Positions 8,184-17,770 of a stretch of 64,000 nt of DNA are shown here, one piece after another; the stretch's first letter is position 1, and every line of letters starts with the position of its first letter. Origin of the DNA: Gammaproteobacteria bacterium (GTDB lineage Bacteria > Pseudomonadota > Gammaproteobacteria > SZUA-229); NCBI GenBank assembly GCA_030148865.1, contig JASBSR010000006.1, positions 118,856 through 182,855 of the forward strand. The letters are read 5' to 3'. The notes beneath the pieces are model-generated. The model was not told the DNA's origin and searched no databases. It was given only the letters and a program-made list of their open reading frames with translations. A program made the position numbers and the translations under genes.

Positions 8184-9683
8184 ATGGAATACACCGTCAA
8201 GAGTGGCAGCCCGGAAAAACAGCGTATCGGCTGTGTCGTCGTCGGCGTCTTCGCCTCGCGCAAACTCTCGCCATCGGCCGCCCTGCTGGATGAAGCCAGC
8301 GGCGGTTATATCTCCAATCTGGTGCGCCGTGGTGAACTCGAAGGTGACCTTGGCCAAACTTTATTACTCCATAATGTAGAGAATACCCTGTGTGACCGCG
8401 TACTGCTCATTGGCTGCGGTCGAGAAAAGGATGTCGACACAAGAAACTTTCGTAAAATCAATAGCATAATGGCGACCACCCTGGAAGCCGGCGGCACCAC
8501 CGAGGCCGCCTCCTACCTCACCGAAATTCAGGTGAAAAAGCACGACATCACCTGGAAAATCCGGCAGTCAATCGAGGCCATCGACGAGGCCATGTATCAC
8601 TTCAAGCTGTTGAAATCTGATAAAAAACCGCCCCGGCGGCCGCTGCGCAAGTTTATTTTCAGCGTTTCTGGCCGCGGCCAGCTGATGGACGGCGAAGTCG
8701 CGGTGCGCAACGGCATGTGCGTCTCCAGCGGCATCAAACTGGCAAAAGACCTCGGCAATATGCCGGGCAACATCTGTACCCCCAGTTATCTGGCGCAGCA
8801 GGCGTTGGATCTGGATAAACAGAATCCGAAGGTCACCACCACCGTGCTCGAAGAAAAAGATATGGAAAACCTCGGCATGGGCGCATTGCTCTCGGTCGCT
8901 CGTGGCAGTCGCCAGCCAGCGAAACTCATTACTATAGAGTATCGCGCCGGCGATAAAGACCAGCACCCGATCGTGCTGGTCGGCAAAGGCGTCACTTTTG
9001 ACTCCGGCGGTATCAGCCTGAAACCCGGCGCGGCCATGGACGAAATGAAATTTGATATGTGCGGCGCCGCCAGTGTCCTCGGCACTCTCACCACCTGCGC
9101 CGAGTTGCAGCTGCCGGTTAATGTGATCGGCATTATCCCCACTGTGGAAAACATGCCCGATGGCCTCGCCAGCAAACCCGGCGATATTGTCACCAGCATG
9201 TCGGGCCAGACCATCGAAATTCTCAACACCGATGCCGAGGGTCGACTCATATTATGCGATGCCCTCAGCTATGCCGAAAAATTTGATCCTGACGTGGTGA
9301 TCGACATTGCCACCCTCACCGGAGCCTGCGTGGTCGCGCTCGGTGCACACCCGGCGGGCCTGCTCGGCAACCACAAACCGCTGATCAATGATCTGCTCAA
9401 CGCCGGCGAAATCAGCGGTGACCGCTGCTGGGAACTGCCACTGTGGGATGATTACCAGGAGCAGTTAAACAGCAATTTTGCCGACATGGCGAATATTGGC
9501 GGTAAAGGCGCGGGCACAATTACCGCCGCCTGTTTTCTCTCGCGGTTCACCAAAAAATATCACTGGGCACATCTCGACATCGCCGGCGTCGCCTGGCTCT
9601 CGGGCACTGCCAAAGGCTCCACCGGCAGGCCAGTGAGCCTGCTCACTCAGTACATTTTTGATCGCGTCGCCGAGATGCAGTAA
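8184..9683 (+). CDS. pepA: Leucyl aminopeptidase PepA (M17)
   Basis: Cytosolic hexameric zinc/manganese aminopeptidase removing N-terminal residues. In E. coli the same protein also binds DNA as an accessory factor in Xer recombination at plasmid sites. The 499-residue protein has an N-terminal macro-like domain to about residue 170. The catalytic domain contains GKGVTFDSGGISLKP (metal-binding Asp and catalytic Lys), KFDMCGAASVLG and the M17 signature NTDAEGRLILCDAL with the catalytic Arg. A GGAG-type ribosome site precedes the ATG. It leads a pepA-holC-(acidic protein)-valS run and lies divergent to lptF. Confidence 0.96.
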   Translation: MEYTVKSGSPEKQRIGCVVVGVFASRKLSPSAALLDEASGGYISNLVRRGELEGDLGQTLLLHNVENTLCDRVLLIGCGREKDVDTRNFRKINSIMATTLEAGGTTEAASYLTEIQVKKHDITWKIRQSIEAIDEAMYHFKLLKSDKKPPRRPLRKFIFSVSGRGQLMDGEVAVRNGMCVSSGIKLAKDLGNMPGNICTPSYLAQQALDLDKQNPKVTTTVLEEKDMENLGMGALLSVARGSRQPAKLITIEYRAGDKDQHPIVLVGKGVTFDSGGISLKPGAAMDEMKFDMCGAASVLGTLTTCAELQLPVNVIGIIPTVENMPDGLASKPGDIVTSMSGQTIEILNTDAEGRLILCDALSYAEKFDPDVVIDIATLTGACVVALGAHPAGLLGNHKPLINDLLNAGEISGDRCWELPLWDDYQEQLNSNFADMANIGGKGAGTITAACFLSRFTKKYHWAHLDIAGVAWLSGTAKGSTGRPVSLLTQYIFDRVAEMQ

Positions 9684-9690
9684 GCACACG

Positions 9691-10122
9691 ATGCGCGACA
9701 CTCGCGTAGATTTTTATCTGCTCGCCGGCGACCAGATCAATCAGCTGCGCTGGTTCTGCTGCCGGCTCACCGAAAAAGCCTGGAAACTGGGTCATCGCAT
9801 CTGGATTCGCACCGACGATGCCAGCACCGCACGCTTGCTCGATGACCTGCTCTGGAGTTATCAGGATGGCAGTTTTTTACCGCACGCCCGGCTCGGAGAA
9901 GCCGATGCTGAACACAGCCCGGTGTTAATCGGCGAACACTCTCCCGCCGAACCGATCGATTTGCTGATTAATCTCGCTGCCGACGTCCCTCCTGCCAGCG
10001 AACAATACGCCCGCATCGCCGAGCTGGTCAACGACGATGCCACGCGCAAACAACAAGGTCGCGCCCGTTACAGCTATTACGATAAAAACAACTATACTCT
10101 GGAACATCACAAGATAAATTAG
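9691..10122 (+). CDS. holC: DNA polymerase III chi subunit HolC
   Basis: The chi subunit links the clamp loader to SSB through psi. The 143-residue protein starts MRDTRVDFYLLAGDQ and contains CRLTEKAWKLGHRIWIRTDD and LLINLAADVP, the typical chi fold. The ATG at 9691 is seven bases past the pepA stop, supporting translational coupling. An earlier in-frame ATG inside pepA (9658) would add 11 residues unlike the family. Position between pepA and valS is the standard one in gammaproteobacteria. Confidence 0.92.
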   Translation: MRDTRVDFYLLAGDQINQLRWFCCRLTEKAWKLGHRIWIRTDDASTARLLDDLLWSYQDGSFLPHARLGEADAEHSPVLIGEHSPAEPIDLLINLAADVPPASEQYARIAELVNDDATRKQQGRARYSYYDKNNYTLEHHKIN

Positions 10123-10157
10123 TGGCAGGCACGGCCTGCGACAACAACGGTGCAGGC

Positions 10158-10865
10158 ATGAGCAAACACGACGACAAAGTCATCCCCACGCTCGACGATG
10201 TCATACAACCGGGTGATTTCGACGACACCCGGATCGGTGATTTGAACGCCCTCGAGGATGACTTCGACTATCCACAGTATGACATCCAGAACGAAGATCA
10301 GAACGAGAGTCAGCGAAAAGCCAGCACTGACGAATATGACTCGGTCGAGCTTGGTGATGCGCCCGACTTCGAAGACGACAGCTTCGATGATGCCTTCGGC
10401 AAACTCGTCGTCGTAGCAGAACCATCCTCGGCGACAGACGGCCTGGATCTGGCGATATTCGAAAACCCCGACAGCGAAACCGTTCAGCTCGATCCCGATA
10501 TGAATACCGATCTGGATTCAGGTTTCGACTCACATCCCGATCACCCGATTGATGACAGCGAGCTCGACGATATTGCCGAACTTATAGTGGCCGAACGCTT
10601 TCCGCCTGACGCTGCCGAACCTGCAACAACCGGATCGGCCAGCGAACCCAGTCCAGAGCCGGAGGCCCTTTCCCCTGCTCCTGACAAAACAAACGACGCG
10701 GCAACACCGGCCGCCACCAAAGCGGCTGCGACGAATAACCGAGCAGAAATCAAAATCAGCCAGCTTGTCGACGACATCACCCACCAGTTGATGCCCGAGA
10801 TCGAATGGAAAATCCGCACTCGCGTGCGCGACATTCTGGAACAGCATTTCCCCGACCAGGAATAG
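10158..10865 (+). CDS. Acidic protein of unknown function between holC and valS
   Basis: A 235-residue soluble protein with no signal peptide. Residues 1-150 are very rich in Asp and Glu (DDFDYPQYDIQNEDQNE and similar) and probably disordered. A Pro/Ala/Thr-rich linker follows. The last 45 residues are an amphipathic, better-ordered segment, ISQLVDDITHQLMPEIEWK, then RTRVRDILEQHFP. I do not recognise a named family, but the place between holC and valS is often filled by short uncharacterised genes. The ATG at 10158 is chosen; the frame stays open upstream to the holC stop, where a GTG at 10122 would overlap it. The conserved-looking C-terminal helix suggests a protein partner. Confidence 0.7.
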   Translation: MSKHDDKVIPTLDDVIQPGDFDDTRIGDLNALEDDFDYPQYDIQNEDQNESQRKASTDEYDSVELGDAPDFEDDSFDDAFGKLVVVAEPSSATDGLDLAIFENPDSETVQLDPDMNTDLDSGFDSHPDHPIDDSELDDIAELIVAERFPPDAAEPATTGSASEPSPEPEALSPAPDKTNDAATPAATKAAATNNRAEIKISQLVDDITHQLMPEIEWKIRTRVRDILEQHFPDQE

Positions 10866-10882
10866 TTGCCGCTATTAATTGG

Positions 10883-10939
10883 CAGCCGTCAGCGCAAGAC
10901 ACGCCGATTGCCCATTTACTGACTTCCAGCTGACGGCTG
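10883..10939. repeat. Long-loop inverted repeat upstream of valS
   Basis: An 11-base perfect arm at 10883-10893 pairs with 10929-10939 across a 35-base loop. It follows the acidic gene by 17 bases and precedes the putative valS promoter. No T run follows. It could be a processed 3' end or a protein-binding site; nothing more can be said. Confidence 0.4.
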
Positions 10940-10941
10940 TC

Positions 10942-10970
10942 TGCTGCCGACTAGCTTTCTGCGGTATAAT
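10942..10970 (+). promoter_or_regulatory. Possible sigma-70 promoter of valS
   Basis: A perfect TATAAT at 10965-10970 lies 42 bases before the valS ATG. The -35 region (TGCTGC at 17-base spacing) is poor. It is placed after the hairpin and suggests that valS can be transcribed on its own, not only as read-through from pepA-holC. Confidence 0.4.
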
Positions 10971-11012
10971 CCGCCGCTTTTAGGCAATTAAGCAACTGGC
11001 GACCGCACACCC

Positions 11013-13835
11013 ATGGAAACGACCTACAATCCGCATGCCATCGAACAACAGTGGTATCAGCGCTGGGAAGACAATGGCTATTTCGCGCCGGCGAAAAATG
11101 GTGGCCAGCCTTACAGCATCATGATTCCGCCACCGAATATCACCGGCAGTCTGCACATGGGCCACGGTTTCAATAACACGGTGATGGACACTCTGATTCG
11201 TTATCACCGCATGAAAGGCGATAACACCCTGTGGCAGCCGGGCACTGACCACGCCGGCATCGCAACGCAAATGGTGGTCGAACGCCAGCTCGAAGCCGAG
11301 GGCAAAAAACGCCACGACCTTGGTCGCGACAAATTCATCGAACGCGTCTGGCACTGGAAACAACAATCCGGCGGTCACATCACCCGTCAGTTACGACGCT
11401 TAGGATCTTCGCTGGACTGGCAGCAGGAACGTTTCACCATGGACGAAGGTCTGTCCGAATCGGTGAAAGAAGTCTTTGTGCGTTTATACGAAGACGGCCT
11501 GATCTATCGCGGCAAACGACTGGTGAACTGGGATACCAGGCTGCACACCGCTGTCTCAGATCTCGAAGTCATCTCCGAAGAAGAAAACGGCCACATGTGG
11601 CATATGCGCTATCCGTTATCGAATGGCAAAGGCCATTTAGTGGTCGCGACCACGCGCCCCGAAACCCTGCTCGGTGACTGCGCAGTGGCGGTCAATCCCA
11701 CGGATGATCGTTACAAACACATGATCGGTGAATTACTCGAACTGCCGCTCACCAGCCGCAAAATCCCTATCATTGCCGACGAAGAACACGTCGATCCGCA
11801 GTTCGGTACCGGCTGCGTGAAAATCACCCCGGCGCACGACTTCAATGACTACGCGGTCTGGCAACGCCATCGCGACGAGTCGGCGATCAGCAGTCAGGCT
11901 CACGGCGGCCTGATTAATATTTTCACCAGCGACGCCGCGATTCGCGCCAATGAAGAAGACGAAAACCATCTTCTGCCAGAACAATACATCGGCATGGATC
12001 GTTATCTCGCGCGCAAACAGATGGTGAAAGACCTCGACGCCGCCGGCCTGCTGGAAAAAGTCGAAGATCACAAACTCATGGTGCCGCGCGGTGATCGTTC
12101 CGGCACCGTGATCGAACCTTATCTCACCGATCAGTGGTACGTGAAAGTCGCACCGCTGGCAAAACCCGCGATCGCAGCGGTGGAAAGCGGCCAGATTCGC
12201 TTTGTTCCCGACAACTGGAAAAACACCTATTACGAATGGATGCGCAATATTCAGGACTGGTGCATCAGCCGCCAGATCTGGTGGGGTCACCGCATTCCTG
12301 CCTGGTACGACGACGAAGGTAATGTTTATGTCGGTCGCGACGAAGCCGAAGTGCGCAGCAAACACCAGCTTGATGCTGACTATGCTCTGTGTCAGGACGA
12401 AGACGTGCTCGATACCTGGTTTTCGTCTGCACTCTGGCCGTTCTCGACTCAGGGCTGGCCGCATGAGACGCAACGCCTGAAAGATTTTTATCCCAGCAGC
12501 GTGCTGGTCACCGGCTTTGATATTATTTTCTTCTGGGTGGCGCGCATGATTATGATGGGCCTGAAGTTTAAAGGCGAAGTGCCGTTCCACGAAGTCTATG
12601 TGCACGGCCTGGTGCGCGATTCTTTCGGCCAGAAAATGTCGAAGTCCAAGGGCAATGTCTTAGACCCGATTGATCTTATCGACGGTATTAGTCTGGAAGA
12701 CCTGGTGAACAAACGCACCGCTAATATGATGCAGCCCGAGCTGGCAAAAAAAATCGAAAAACAGACTCGCAAAGAATTTCCCGACGGCATCCCTGCCTTC
12801 GGCACCGATGCTCTGCGCTTCACCTTCGCAGCACTGGCCTCTACCGGTCGCGATGTGCGCTTTGATCTCAATCGCATCGAAGGCTATCGAAACTTCTGCA
12901 ACAAAATCTGGAACGCGACCCGCTACGTGATGATGCAGACCGAAGACAGGGACTGCGGTCTGGATAATGATGATGTCGCACTCTCGCTCGCCGACCGCTG
13001 GATTATCTCGCGCCTGCAACGTATCGAAGCCAATGTGGGCGACCATATCGAAAAATACCGTTTCGACCTCGCTGCGCAGGATCTGTACAGTTTTATCTGG
13101 GAAGATTATTGCGACTGGTATCTGGAACTGTCGAAACCGGTGCTGTTCAACCAGGCCACACCTGAAAATGCACAACGCGGCACACGCAGAACCCTGGTGC
13201 GTGTGCTGGAAACCATTTTGCGACTGACGCATCCGATCATGCCGTTTATCACCGAAGCACTGTGGCAGCGCGTGGCACCGCTGGCCGGCAAGTCGGGCGA
13301 CACCATCATGACCCAGCCGTTCCCGGTGTGTGATCACAGCAAGATTGATGAACAGGCCGAGACCGAACTGGAATGGGTGAAAACTTTCATCAGCGGCGTG
13401 CGCAAAATTCGCAGCGAACGCGACCTCGCCCCCGGCAAACCGCTGGCGGTGATCTTACAAAACGCCAGCGAACAGGATCGCAGTAATTTTGTAAACAACC
13501 AGGCCTTCATCGAAAGTCTGGCCAAGCTGGAATCGTTTCAATGGATAGCCGCGAATGCGAGCATACCCGAATCGGCAATGGCACTGGTCGGTGAAATGAA
13601 AATTCTGGTTCCTCTATCAGGCATCATCGACAAAGCCGCCGAACTCGCACGCCTCGATAAAGACATCGCCAAACACGCAGACAACATCGCTAAAGGCCAC
13701 GCCAAGCTCAGCAACACCGGCTTCACCGACAAAGCCCCTGCCGCGGTGGTCGACAAAGAACGCCAGCGCGTCGTTGAACTGGAGAAGACGCTGGAACAAT
13801 TGCAGGAACAGGCCGAAAAAATCAAAGCCCTTTGA
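11013..13835 (+). CDS. valS: Valyl-tRNA synthetase
   Basis: Class I aminoacyl-tRNA synthetase charging tRNA-Val. The 940-residue protein has the HIGH-type motif [14 protein letters not shown] at residues 40-53 and the CP1 editing domain in about 180-430. The KMSKS motif [13 protein letters not shown] lies near residue 540, followed by an anticodon-binding domain. A C-terminal coiled coil ([20 protein letters not shown] and [18 protein letters not shown]) is the tRNA-binding arm special to ValRS. Length is normal. It is the last gene of the pepA-holC group. Confidence 0.97.
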   Translation: METTYNPHAIEQQWYQRWEDNGYFAPAKNGGQPYSIMIPPPNITGSLHMGHGFNNTVMDTLIRYHRMKGDNTLWQPGTDHAGIATQMVVERQLEAEGKKRHDLGRDKFIERVWHWKQQSGGHITRQLRRLGSSLDWQQERFTMDEGLSESVKEVFVRLYEDGLIYRGKRLVNWDTRLHTAVSDLEVISEEENGHMWHMRYPLSNGKGHLVVATTRPETLLGDCAVAVNPTDDRYKHMIGELLELPLTSRKIPIIADEEHVDPQFGTGCVKITPAHDFNDYAVWQRHRDESAISSQAHGGLINIFTSDAAIRANEEDENHLLPEQYIGMDRYLARKQMVKDLDAAGLLEKVEDHKLMVPRGDRSGTVIEPYLTDQWYVKVAPLAKPAIAAVESGQIRFVPDNWKNTYYEWMRNIQDWCISRQIWWGHRIPAWYDDEGNVYVGRDEAEVRSKHQLDADYALCQDEDVLDTWFSSALWPFSTQGWPHETQRLKDFYPSSVLVTGFDIIFFWVARMIMMGLKFKGEVPFHEVYVHGLVRDSFGQKMSKSKGNVLDPIDLIDGISLEDLVNKRTANMMQPELAKKIEKQTRKEFPDGIPAFGTDALRFTFAALASTGRDVRFDLNRIEGYRNFCNKIWNATRYVMMQTEDRDCGLDNDDVALSLADRWIISRLQRIEANVGDHIEKYRFDLAAQDLYSFIWEDYCDWYLELSKPVLFNQATPENAQRGTRRTLVRVLETILRLTHPIMPFITEALWQRVAPLAGKSGDTIMTQPFPVCDHSKIDEQAETELEWVKTFISGVRKIRSERDLAPGKPLAVILQNASEQDRSNFVNNQAFIESLAKLESFQWIAANASIPESAMALVGEMKILVPLSGIIDKAAELARLDKDIAKHADNIAKGHAKLSNTGFTDKAPAAVVDKERQRVVELEKTLEQLQEQAEKIKAL

Positions 13836-14112
13836 GTCCGTAAATAGACGCGAATAAAAACGAATGCGAAATCAGGGAAAGTAATTAACTTGTTATTGCC
13901 CCGTACCCCATCCGCCTCACCCTGCATACCACACGTCATTGCCGCCCACCCAAACCGGCATTCCCGCGTGCTTCTGGCGGGAATGCCGGGGGCCGGTGCG
14001 GGATAGTCAACATTCCCACCAGATGCGCGCGAGGAGGGCAACGATCAGCATGGGCAATCAACAACTTTTCCTTAAGTTTTTATTCGCGTCTATTTGCGTT
14101 CATTTGCGGACT
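13836..14112. repeat. MITE-like element with terminal inverted repeats and a REP-like hairpin
   Basis: The left end (13837-13862, AGTCCGTAAATAGACGCGAA continuing into a run of A) recurs inverted at the right end (14074-14112), where ten extra bases are inserted. Inside lies a perfect 13-base stem with a 9-base loop (13955-13967 with 13977-13989), starting CCGGCATTCCCGC, like the REP hairpins of many gammaproteobacteria. No coding frame fits. The 277-base spacer between valS and the next gene thus looks like a small non-autonomous mobile or palindromic element. A related sequence occurs at 21545-21675. Confidence 0.6.
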
Positions 14113-14175
14113 AAATCGACCCTTGCCTCCCCCACTTATCAGCGTTAACCTGTTCCACGTAGAAAGAGGTCATTC

Positions 14176-14727
14176 ATGGAAACACCCGAAAAACGCGAAC
14201 AAATCCGCCAGATCCACGCCGGTCTTATCATAGGCGTCGTCCAGGCCGTGCACCAGCCCGAGGTCAGACCCCAGATGGAACAGGCGCTGAAAATGTCTGA
14301 ACAAAACGGCTGGGGTGGACTGGTCGGAGTGATCCGCAAAATCATCGCCGGCAGTCGCGACCAAGCCCTGCTTAATAGTCTCGACGACGAAGATCAGGTG
14401 ATCGCCGATTCTATCCTCAAGGGTTTGCAAGACCCCGCCACCCTGCCCGACCCCGAACAAAAAGGCGACGCCACCAAAGCCGCACCCATGATCGCCAACC
14501 TGATCAACGAAGCCAGCCGTGGTGACCACAACGCCGTCATCATGCTGGGCGGCATGGCCGAACAAATGTCCAGCATCGGCGGCGACATGGCCAACCTCGG
14601 CGCCGTGCTCAAAGACATGATCGACGGCGAACGCAACCTCGACCAACTGTGTTCCCGCATGGGCCCGCAGGGGGAATCGCTCATCACCCAGATTCTGAGC
14701 GAGCTCGGCAAGCTGGACGTACATTGA
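14176..14727 (+). CDS. Conserved-looking soluble protein of unknown function
   Basis: A 183-residue protein starting METPEKREQIRQIHAGLIIG, preceded by an AGAGG ribosome site. It appears mostly alpha-helical, with no signal peptide, membrane helix or cysteine pair. A Gly/Met-rich stretch (NAVIMLGGMAEQMSSIGGDM) lies near residues 117-136, and the end is GESLITQILSELGKLDVH. I do not recognise the family. Codon use resembles its neighbours. It stands alone between a MITE-like repeat and a tandem repeat, so context gives no function. Confidence 0.65.
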   Translation: METPEKREQIRQIHAGLIIGVVQAVHQPEVRPQMEQALKMSEQNGWGGLVGVIRKIIAGSRDQALLNSLDDEDQVIADSILKGLQDPATLPDPEQKGDATKAAPMIANLINEASRGDHNAVIMLGGMAEQMSSIGGDMANLGAVLKDMIDGERNLDQLCSRMGPQGESLITQILSELGKLDVH

Positions 14728-14797
14728 TGATGACAAGCAAAAGGATTTGCCACAGAGGACAGGGAGAGGGTTATGAATATTTCAACTCGCAGAATCC

Positions 14798-14956
14798 GGA
14801 ATCCGGGGTCAGGTCTCGGAATCCGGGGTCAGGTCTCGGAATCCGGAATCCGGGGTCAGGTCTTGCACTGCCACGGAATCCGGGGTCAGGTCTTGCACTG
14901 CCACATCGTTAAACACGGAATCCGGGGTCAGGTCTTGCACTGCCACATCGTTAAAC
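14798..14956 (+). repeat. Tandem array of a GGGGTCAGGTCT repeat
   Basis: Five direct copies of a 19-base core, GGAATCCGGGGTCAGGTCT, begin at 14798, 14818, 14845, 14875 and 14917. The last three extend to 30 bases (adding TGCACTGCCAC), and the last two also share ATCGTTAAAC. Period varies from 20 to 42 bases, so it is not a CRISPR array. The core resembles the GGGTCAGACC-type sequences found near REP-associated transposases; none is present here. Confidence 0.8.
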
Positions 14957-15348
14957 AAAGGCTGGAAGGCAAGGATGCGCTGCATAGTTCACTACCACTG
15001 AAACACACAAAATGTTGGGCTTCGCACCTCAACCCAAGCTACGACAACCAAATACATGGATCACAAAACACTTCTACGTTTTCCCTTCGAGCCGCATTTC
15101 GTGCGTTCAATTTCGCTCCCAGCGAAATTAATCCCGCCACAAGTATTCGGGGGGCTGACGGCCTGTTGAGCCAGGCGCAGGAATAGCACGACATCGCCCG
15201 GCAACACATCTCGAAACAGTAACCACCTCGATCATACAACCGGGGTTGATTATCTCGGATAGTTACCTGTATAGTTTCCGGTAATTTATACCTATTTGTA
15301 ACTCTGCCGATTTTATAAACCTGATTTTATAACCCTGTTGAAATAATT
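14957..15348. other. Spacer without recognised gene
   Basis: About 390 bases between the tandem array and the SDR gene. Short frames exist but show no family signal. An AT-rich stretch at 15240-15345 probably holds the promoter of the SDR gene. Nothing else was recognised. Confidence 0.5.
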
Positions 15349-16110
15349 ATGTCTGCTGAATTTGCACGTATTGCTATTGTTACTGGTGCGACTTCTGGCA
15401 TCGGTGAAGCCACGGTGAGGAAATTTATTGCGGCTGGTTTTGCTGTGGTTGGTAACGGACGCAACACGCAAAAGCTGGGTGAGCTCGAAAATGAAATCGG
15501 TTCTGCTTTTTGTGGTGTTGCCGGCGATGCTGCGGACAATAATGTGCTGGATCAGCTTTTTAGCGCAGCGACTGAGCGCTTTGGCACGGCCGCTGATATT
15601 GTTGTTGCCAATGCTGGACGAGGCCTGGGCGGATCGGTTAAAGATGCCGACCTGTCTCAGTTTGAGGATGTGCTCAGAATCAATGTCAGCGGTGCGCTCG
15701 CACTGCTGCAAAAAGCCGCGCAAAAAATGGTCGCTGCACAGAATGATAATTATCCGAAATCAGCTGCAGATATTGTCATTATCGGCTCTGTGGTAGGACG
15801 GCACATATCACCTTTCAGTGCAGTCTATGGTGCTTCCAAATATGCTGTACACGCACTGGCTGAAGGCCTGCGCAGAGAAATAGGGCCAAAAGGGGTTCGC
15901 GTTTCTCTGATTGAACCGGGAGTTGTGCTAAGCGGTTTTCAGGCGGTGGCAGGCTATGACGACAAAATGCTGAATAGTTTTGATGAAAAATTCGGTCCGT
16001 TGTTGACCGGAGATGATGTCGCGAACACGATACATTATATTGTAACTCAACCGCCCCACGTACATATCAGCGATATCCTGATTCGACCAACTCGCCAGGA
16101 TTATCCTTAA
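15349..16110 (+). CDS. Short-chain dehydrogenase/reductase (SDR)
   Basis: A 253-residue classical SDR. The Rossmann motif is TGATSGIGE at residues 12-20. The structural motif is NAGRG near residue 88. The catalytic Ser is in IIGSVVG near 145 and YxxxK in VYGASKYAVHAL near 160. An SLIEPG motif follows. The fold binds NAD(P)H and acts on an alcohol or carbonyl; similarity to YdfG-type enzymes is suggested by the layout, but the substrate is unknown. The gene is about 60 bases before sdaA on the same strand, so the two may be co-transcribed, which would fit serine-type hydroxy-acid metabolism only weakly. Confidence 0.88.
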   Translation: MSAEFARIAIVTGATSGIGEATVRKFIAAGFAVVGNGRNTQKLGELENEIGSAFCGVAGDAADNNVLDQLFSAATERFGTAADIVVANAGRGLGGSVKDADLSQFEDVLRINVSGALALLQKAAQKMVAAQNDNYPKSAADIVIIGSVVGRHISPFSAVYGASKYAVHALAEGLRREIGPKGVRVSLIEPGVVLSGFQAVAGYDDKMLNSFDEKFGPLLTGDDVANTIHYIVTQPPHVHISDILIRPTRQDYP

Positions 16111-16172
16111 ATTTAATATGGCTAGAATTGGGAATAATCTGGGCATAGTGAGTTCCAGAGGTAAAAAAACTC

Positions 16173-17552
16173 ATGTTCATCAGTGTTCTCGAACTATTTA
16201 AAATTGGCATCGGCCCTTCAAGTTCCCACACAATCGGTCCTTTGATTGCGGCTAAAAGTTTTATTGATCTCGTTTCAAGCTTTCTTAAAGACCCTTGTGA
16301 CGCTGAGCAGCTTTATATACGGTGCACCTTAAAAGGCTCTCTCGCCTACACCGGTATGGGTCACGCGACTGACCGCGCAGTGTTACTGGGATTGCACGGC
16401 TACACCGCAAAAGATCTGGCCGGGCTGGATGTGAATGCTCTTGTGGCGCAGTTATGGCGCAAGGCTACAATTACAGCGGATACGACTCACACGATTTTAT
16501 TCTCACCTGAAAACGATATTATCTTCGATAAGGGTGAACCCTTGCCCGAACATCCCAACGGGATGATTTTTGAGCTATTCGCTCAGGATAAATCTGTGCT
16601 GCTTGCTGAAACCTTTTTTTCTATCGGCGGCGGTTTTATCAATACATTGGACGAAATTAAACAACTGGTCGCACCACTAAAAATGAAACCTGTGACTTCG
16701 TGCCCGTATCCTTTCGATTCTGCGGCATCGATGCTGGAGATGTCACAAAAAAGTGCATTATCGATTGCACAAATGAAACACCTGAATGAAATCGAACACC
16801 TGTCGGAACAGGATTTATATTCCGGCCTGGATGCGCTCTGGGAGTCCATGCAAACCTGCATTAAAAATGGTCTGAAGACTGACGGCATACTGCCCGGCGG
16901 GCTGCATATTAAACGACGCGCCCGGCAACTGCATACACAACTTGAAGCCAGCCCGAGTGATGCAAGCCTGAATGACTGGTTGTGCGCATACGCGATGGCA
17001 GTCAATGAAGAGAATGCCGCTGGCCATATGGTGGTGACTGCGCCAACCAATGGCGCCGCCGGGGTCATTCCCGCAGTACTGTATTATTTTGTGCACCATG
17101 AAACAGCAGGCCCGTTACAGGTGCACGACTTTTTGCTGACCGCCGCTGCCATCGGCGGCCTGATTAAACATCGCAGTTCTATTTCCGGTGCAGAAGTGGG
17201 TTGCCAAGGCGAAGTCGGCACTGCGGCTTCGATGGCAGCAGCGGGTCTCTGTGCTGCTCGCGGTGGCAGCACCAAGCAGATCGAAAACGCTGCTGAGATT
17301 GCACTGGAACATCACCTGGGTATGACCTGTGACCCGGTCAATGGTCTGGTTCAGGTGCCCTGCATCGAACGCAATGGCTTTGGTGCGATCAAGGCCTATA
17401 CTGCGGCTTCGCTGGCGATACGCGGTAATGGCCAGCACTTTATGCCGCTGGATAACTGTATTGCGGCGATGAAACAGACCGGCCTTGAAATGTCTGAAAA
17501 ATACAAAGAAACGGCTCTGGGAGGACTTGCTGTCAGTTTCACTGAATGCTGA
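16173..17552 (+). CDS. sdaA: L-serine ammonia-lyase (L-serine dehydratase), single chain
   Basis: Iron-sulfur enzyme deaminating L-serine to pyruvate. The 459-residue protein fuses the beta domain (SVLELFKIGIGPSSSHTIGP at residues 3-22) and the alpha domain (VTAPTNGAAGVIPAVL). Three cysteines expected to bind the 4Fe-4S cluster are seen in EVGCQGEVGTA and in MTCDPVNGLVQVPCIERN. The length matches SdaA/SdaB/TdcG. The ATG at 16173 follows an AGAGG site. The sdaA name is used for the type; the paralogue assignment cannot be proved. Confidence 0.93.
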   Translation: MFISVLELFKIGIGPSSSHTIGPLIAAKSFIDLVSSFLKDPCDAEQLYIRCTLKGSLAYTGMGHATDRAVLLGLHGYTAKDLAGLDVNALVAQLWRKATITADTTHTILFSPENDIIFDKGEPLPEHPNGMIFELFAQDKSVLLAETFFSIGGGFINTLDEIKQLVAPLKMKPVTSCPYPFDSAASMLEMSQKSALSIAQMKHLNEIEHLSEQDLYSGLDALWESMQTCIKNGLKTDGILPGGLHIKRRARQLHTQLEASPSDASLNDWLCAYAMAVNEENAAGHMVVTAPTNGAAGVIPAVLYYFVHHETAGPLQVHDFLLTAAAIGGLIKHRSSISGAEVGCQGEVGTAASMAAAGLCAARGGSTKQIENAAEIALEHHLGMTCDPVNGLVQVPCIERNGFGAIKAYTAASLAIRGNGQHFMPLDNCIAAMKQTGLEMSEKYKETALGGLAVSFTEC

Positions 17553-17602
17553 TCGTATCCGGATATGCGCGCACCGGCATAAAAGCATTTATACTCGAGC
17601 GC

Positions 17603-17770
17603 ATGTCGCAAAAAATTAAAACCCTCATCCTGCTCGTAATTTCTATCATGTATTGGGCGACTACATTTCACATCGCGGCGCCAGTGTTCATTCTGGGTGT
17701 CGGATCTATGGTGTATTGGTACTACACTGAATCTCGTGGTACCGGCGATCTGCGCTTTATGCCCTGGTAG
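17603..17770 (+). CDS. Small membrane protein of unknown function
   Basis: A 55-residue product starting MSQKIKTLILLVISIMYWAT. Two hydrophobic segments (about residues 6-25 and 26-42) suggest a two-helix hairpin in the inner membrane, with the tail ESRGTGDLRFMPW outside the bilayer. The frame is open upstream, but the methionine at 17603 gives the best start. It lies 50 bases after sdaA on the same strand. No family is recognised, and being short it could be spurious. Confidence 0.45.
   Translation: MSQKIKTLILLVISIMYWATTFHIAAPVFILGVGSMVYWYYTESRGTGDLRFMPW

Noticed and set aside
11733..12605. 290-codon frame on the minus strand inside valS
   Set aside because: Shadow of valS; the strand, length and motifs of valS are certain.
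14798..14956. Repeated units that could look like a CRISPR array
   Set aside because: Copies are 19-40 bases with spacers of 0-12 bases or none, and no cas genes are near. The growth pattern is that of a tandem repeat.
14773..15186. 137-codon frame across the tandem array
   Set aside because: Its N-terminal half is just the translated repeat (GIRGQVLHCH), and the rest has no support.
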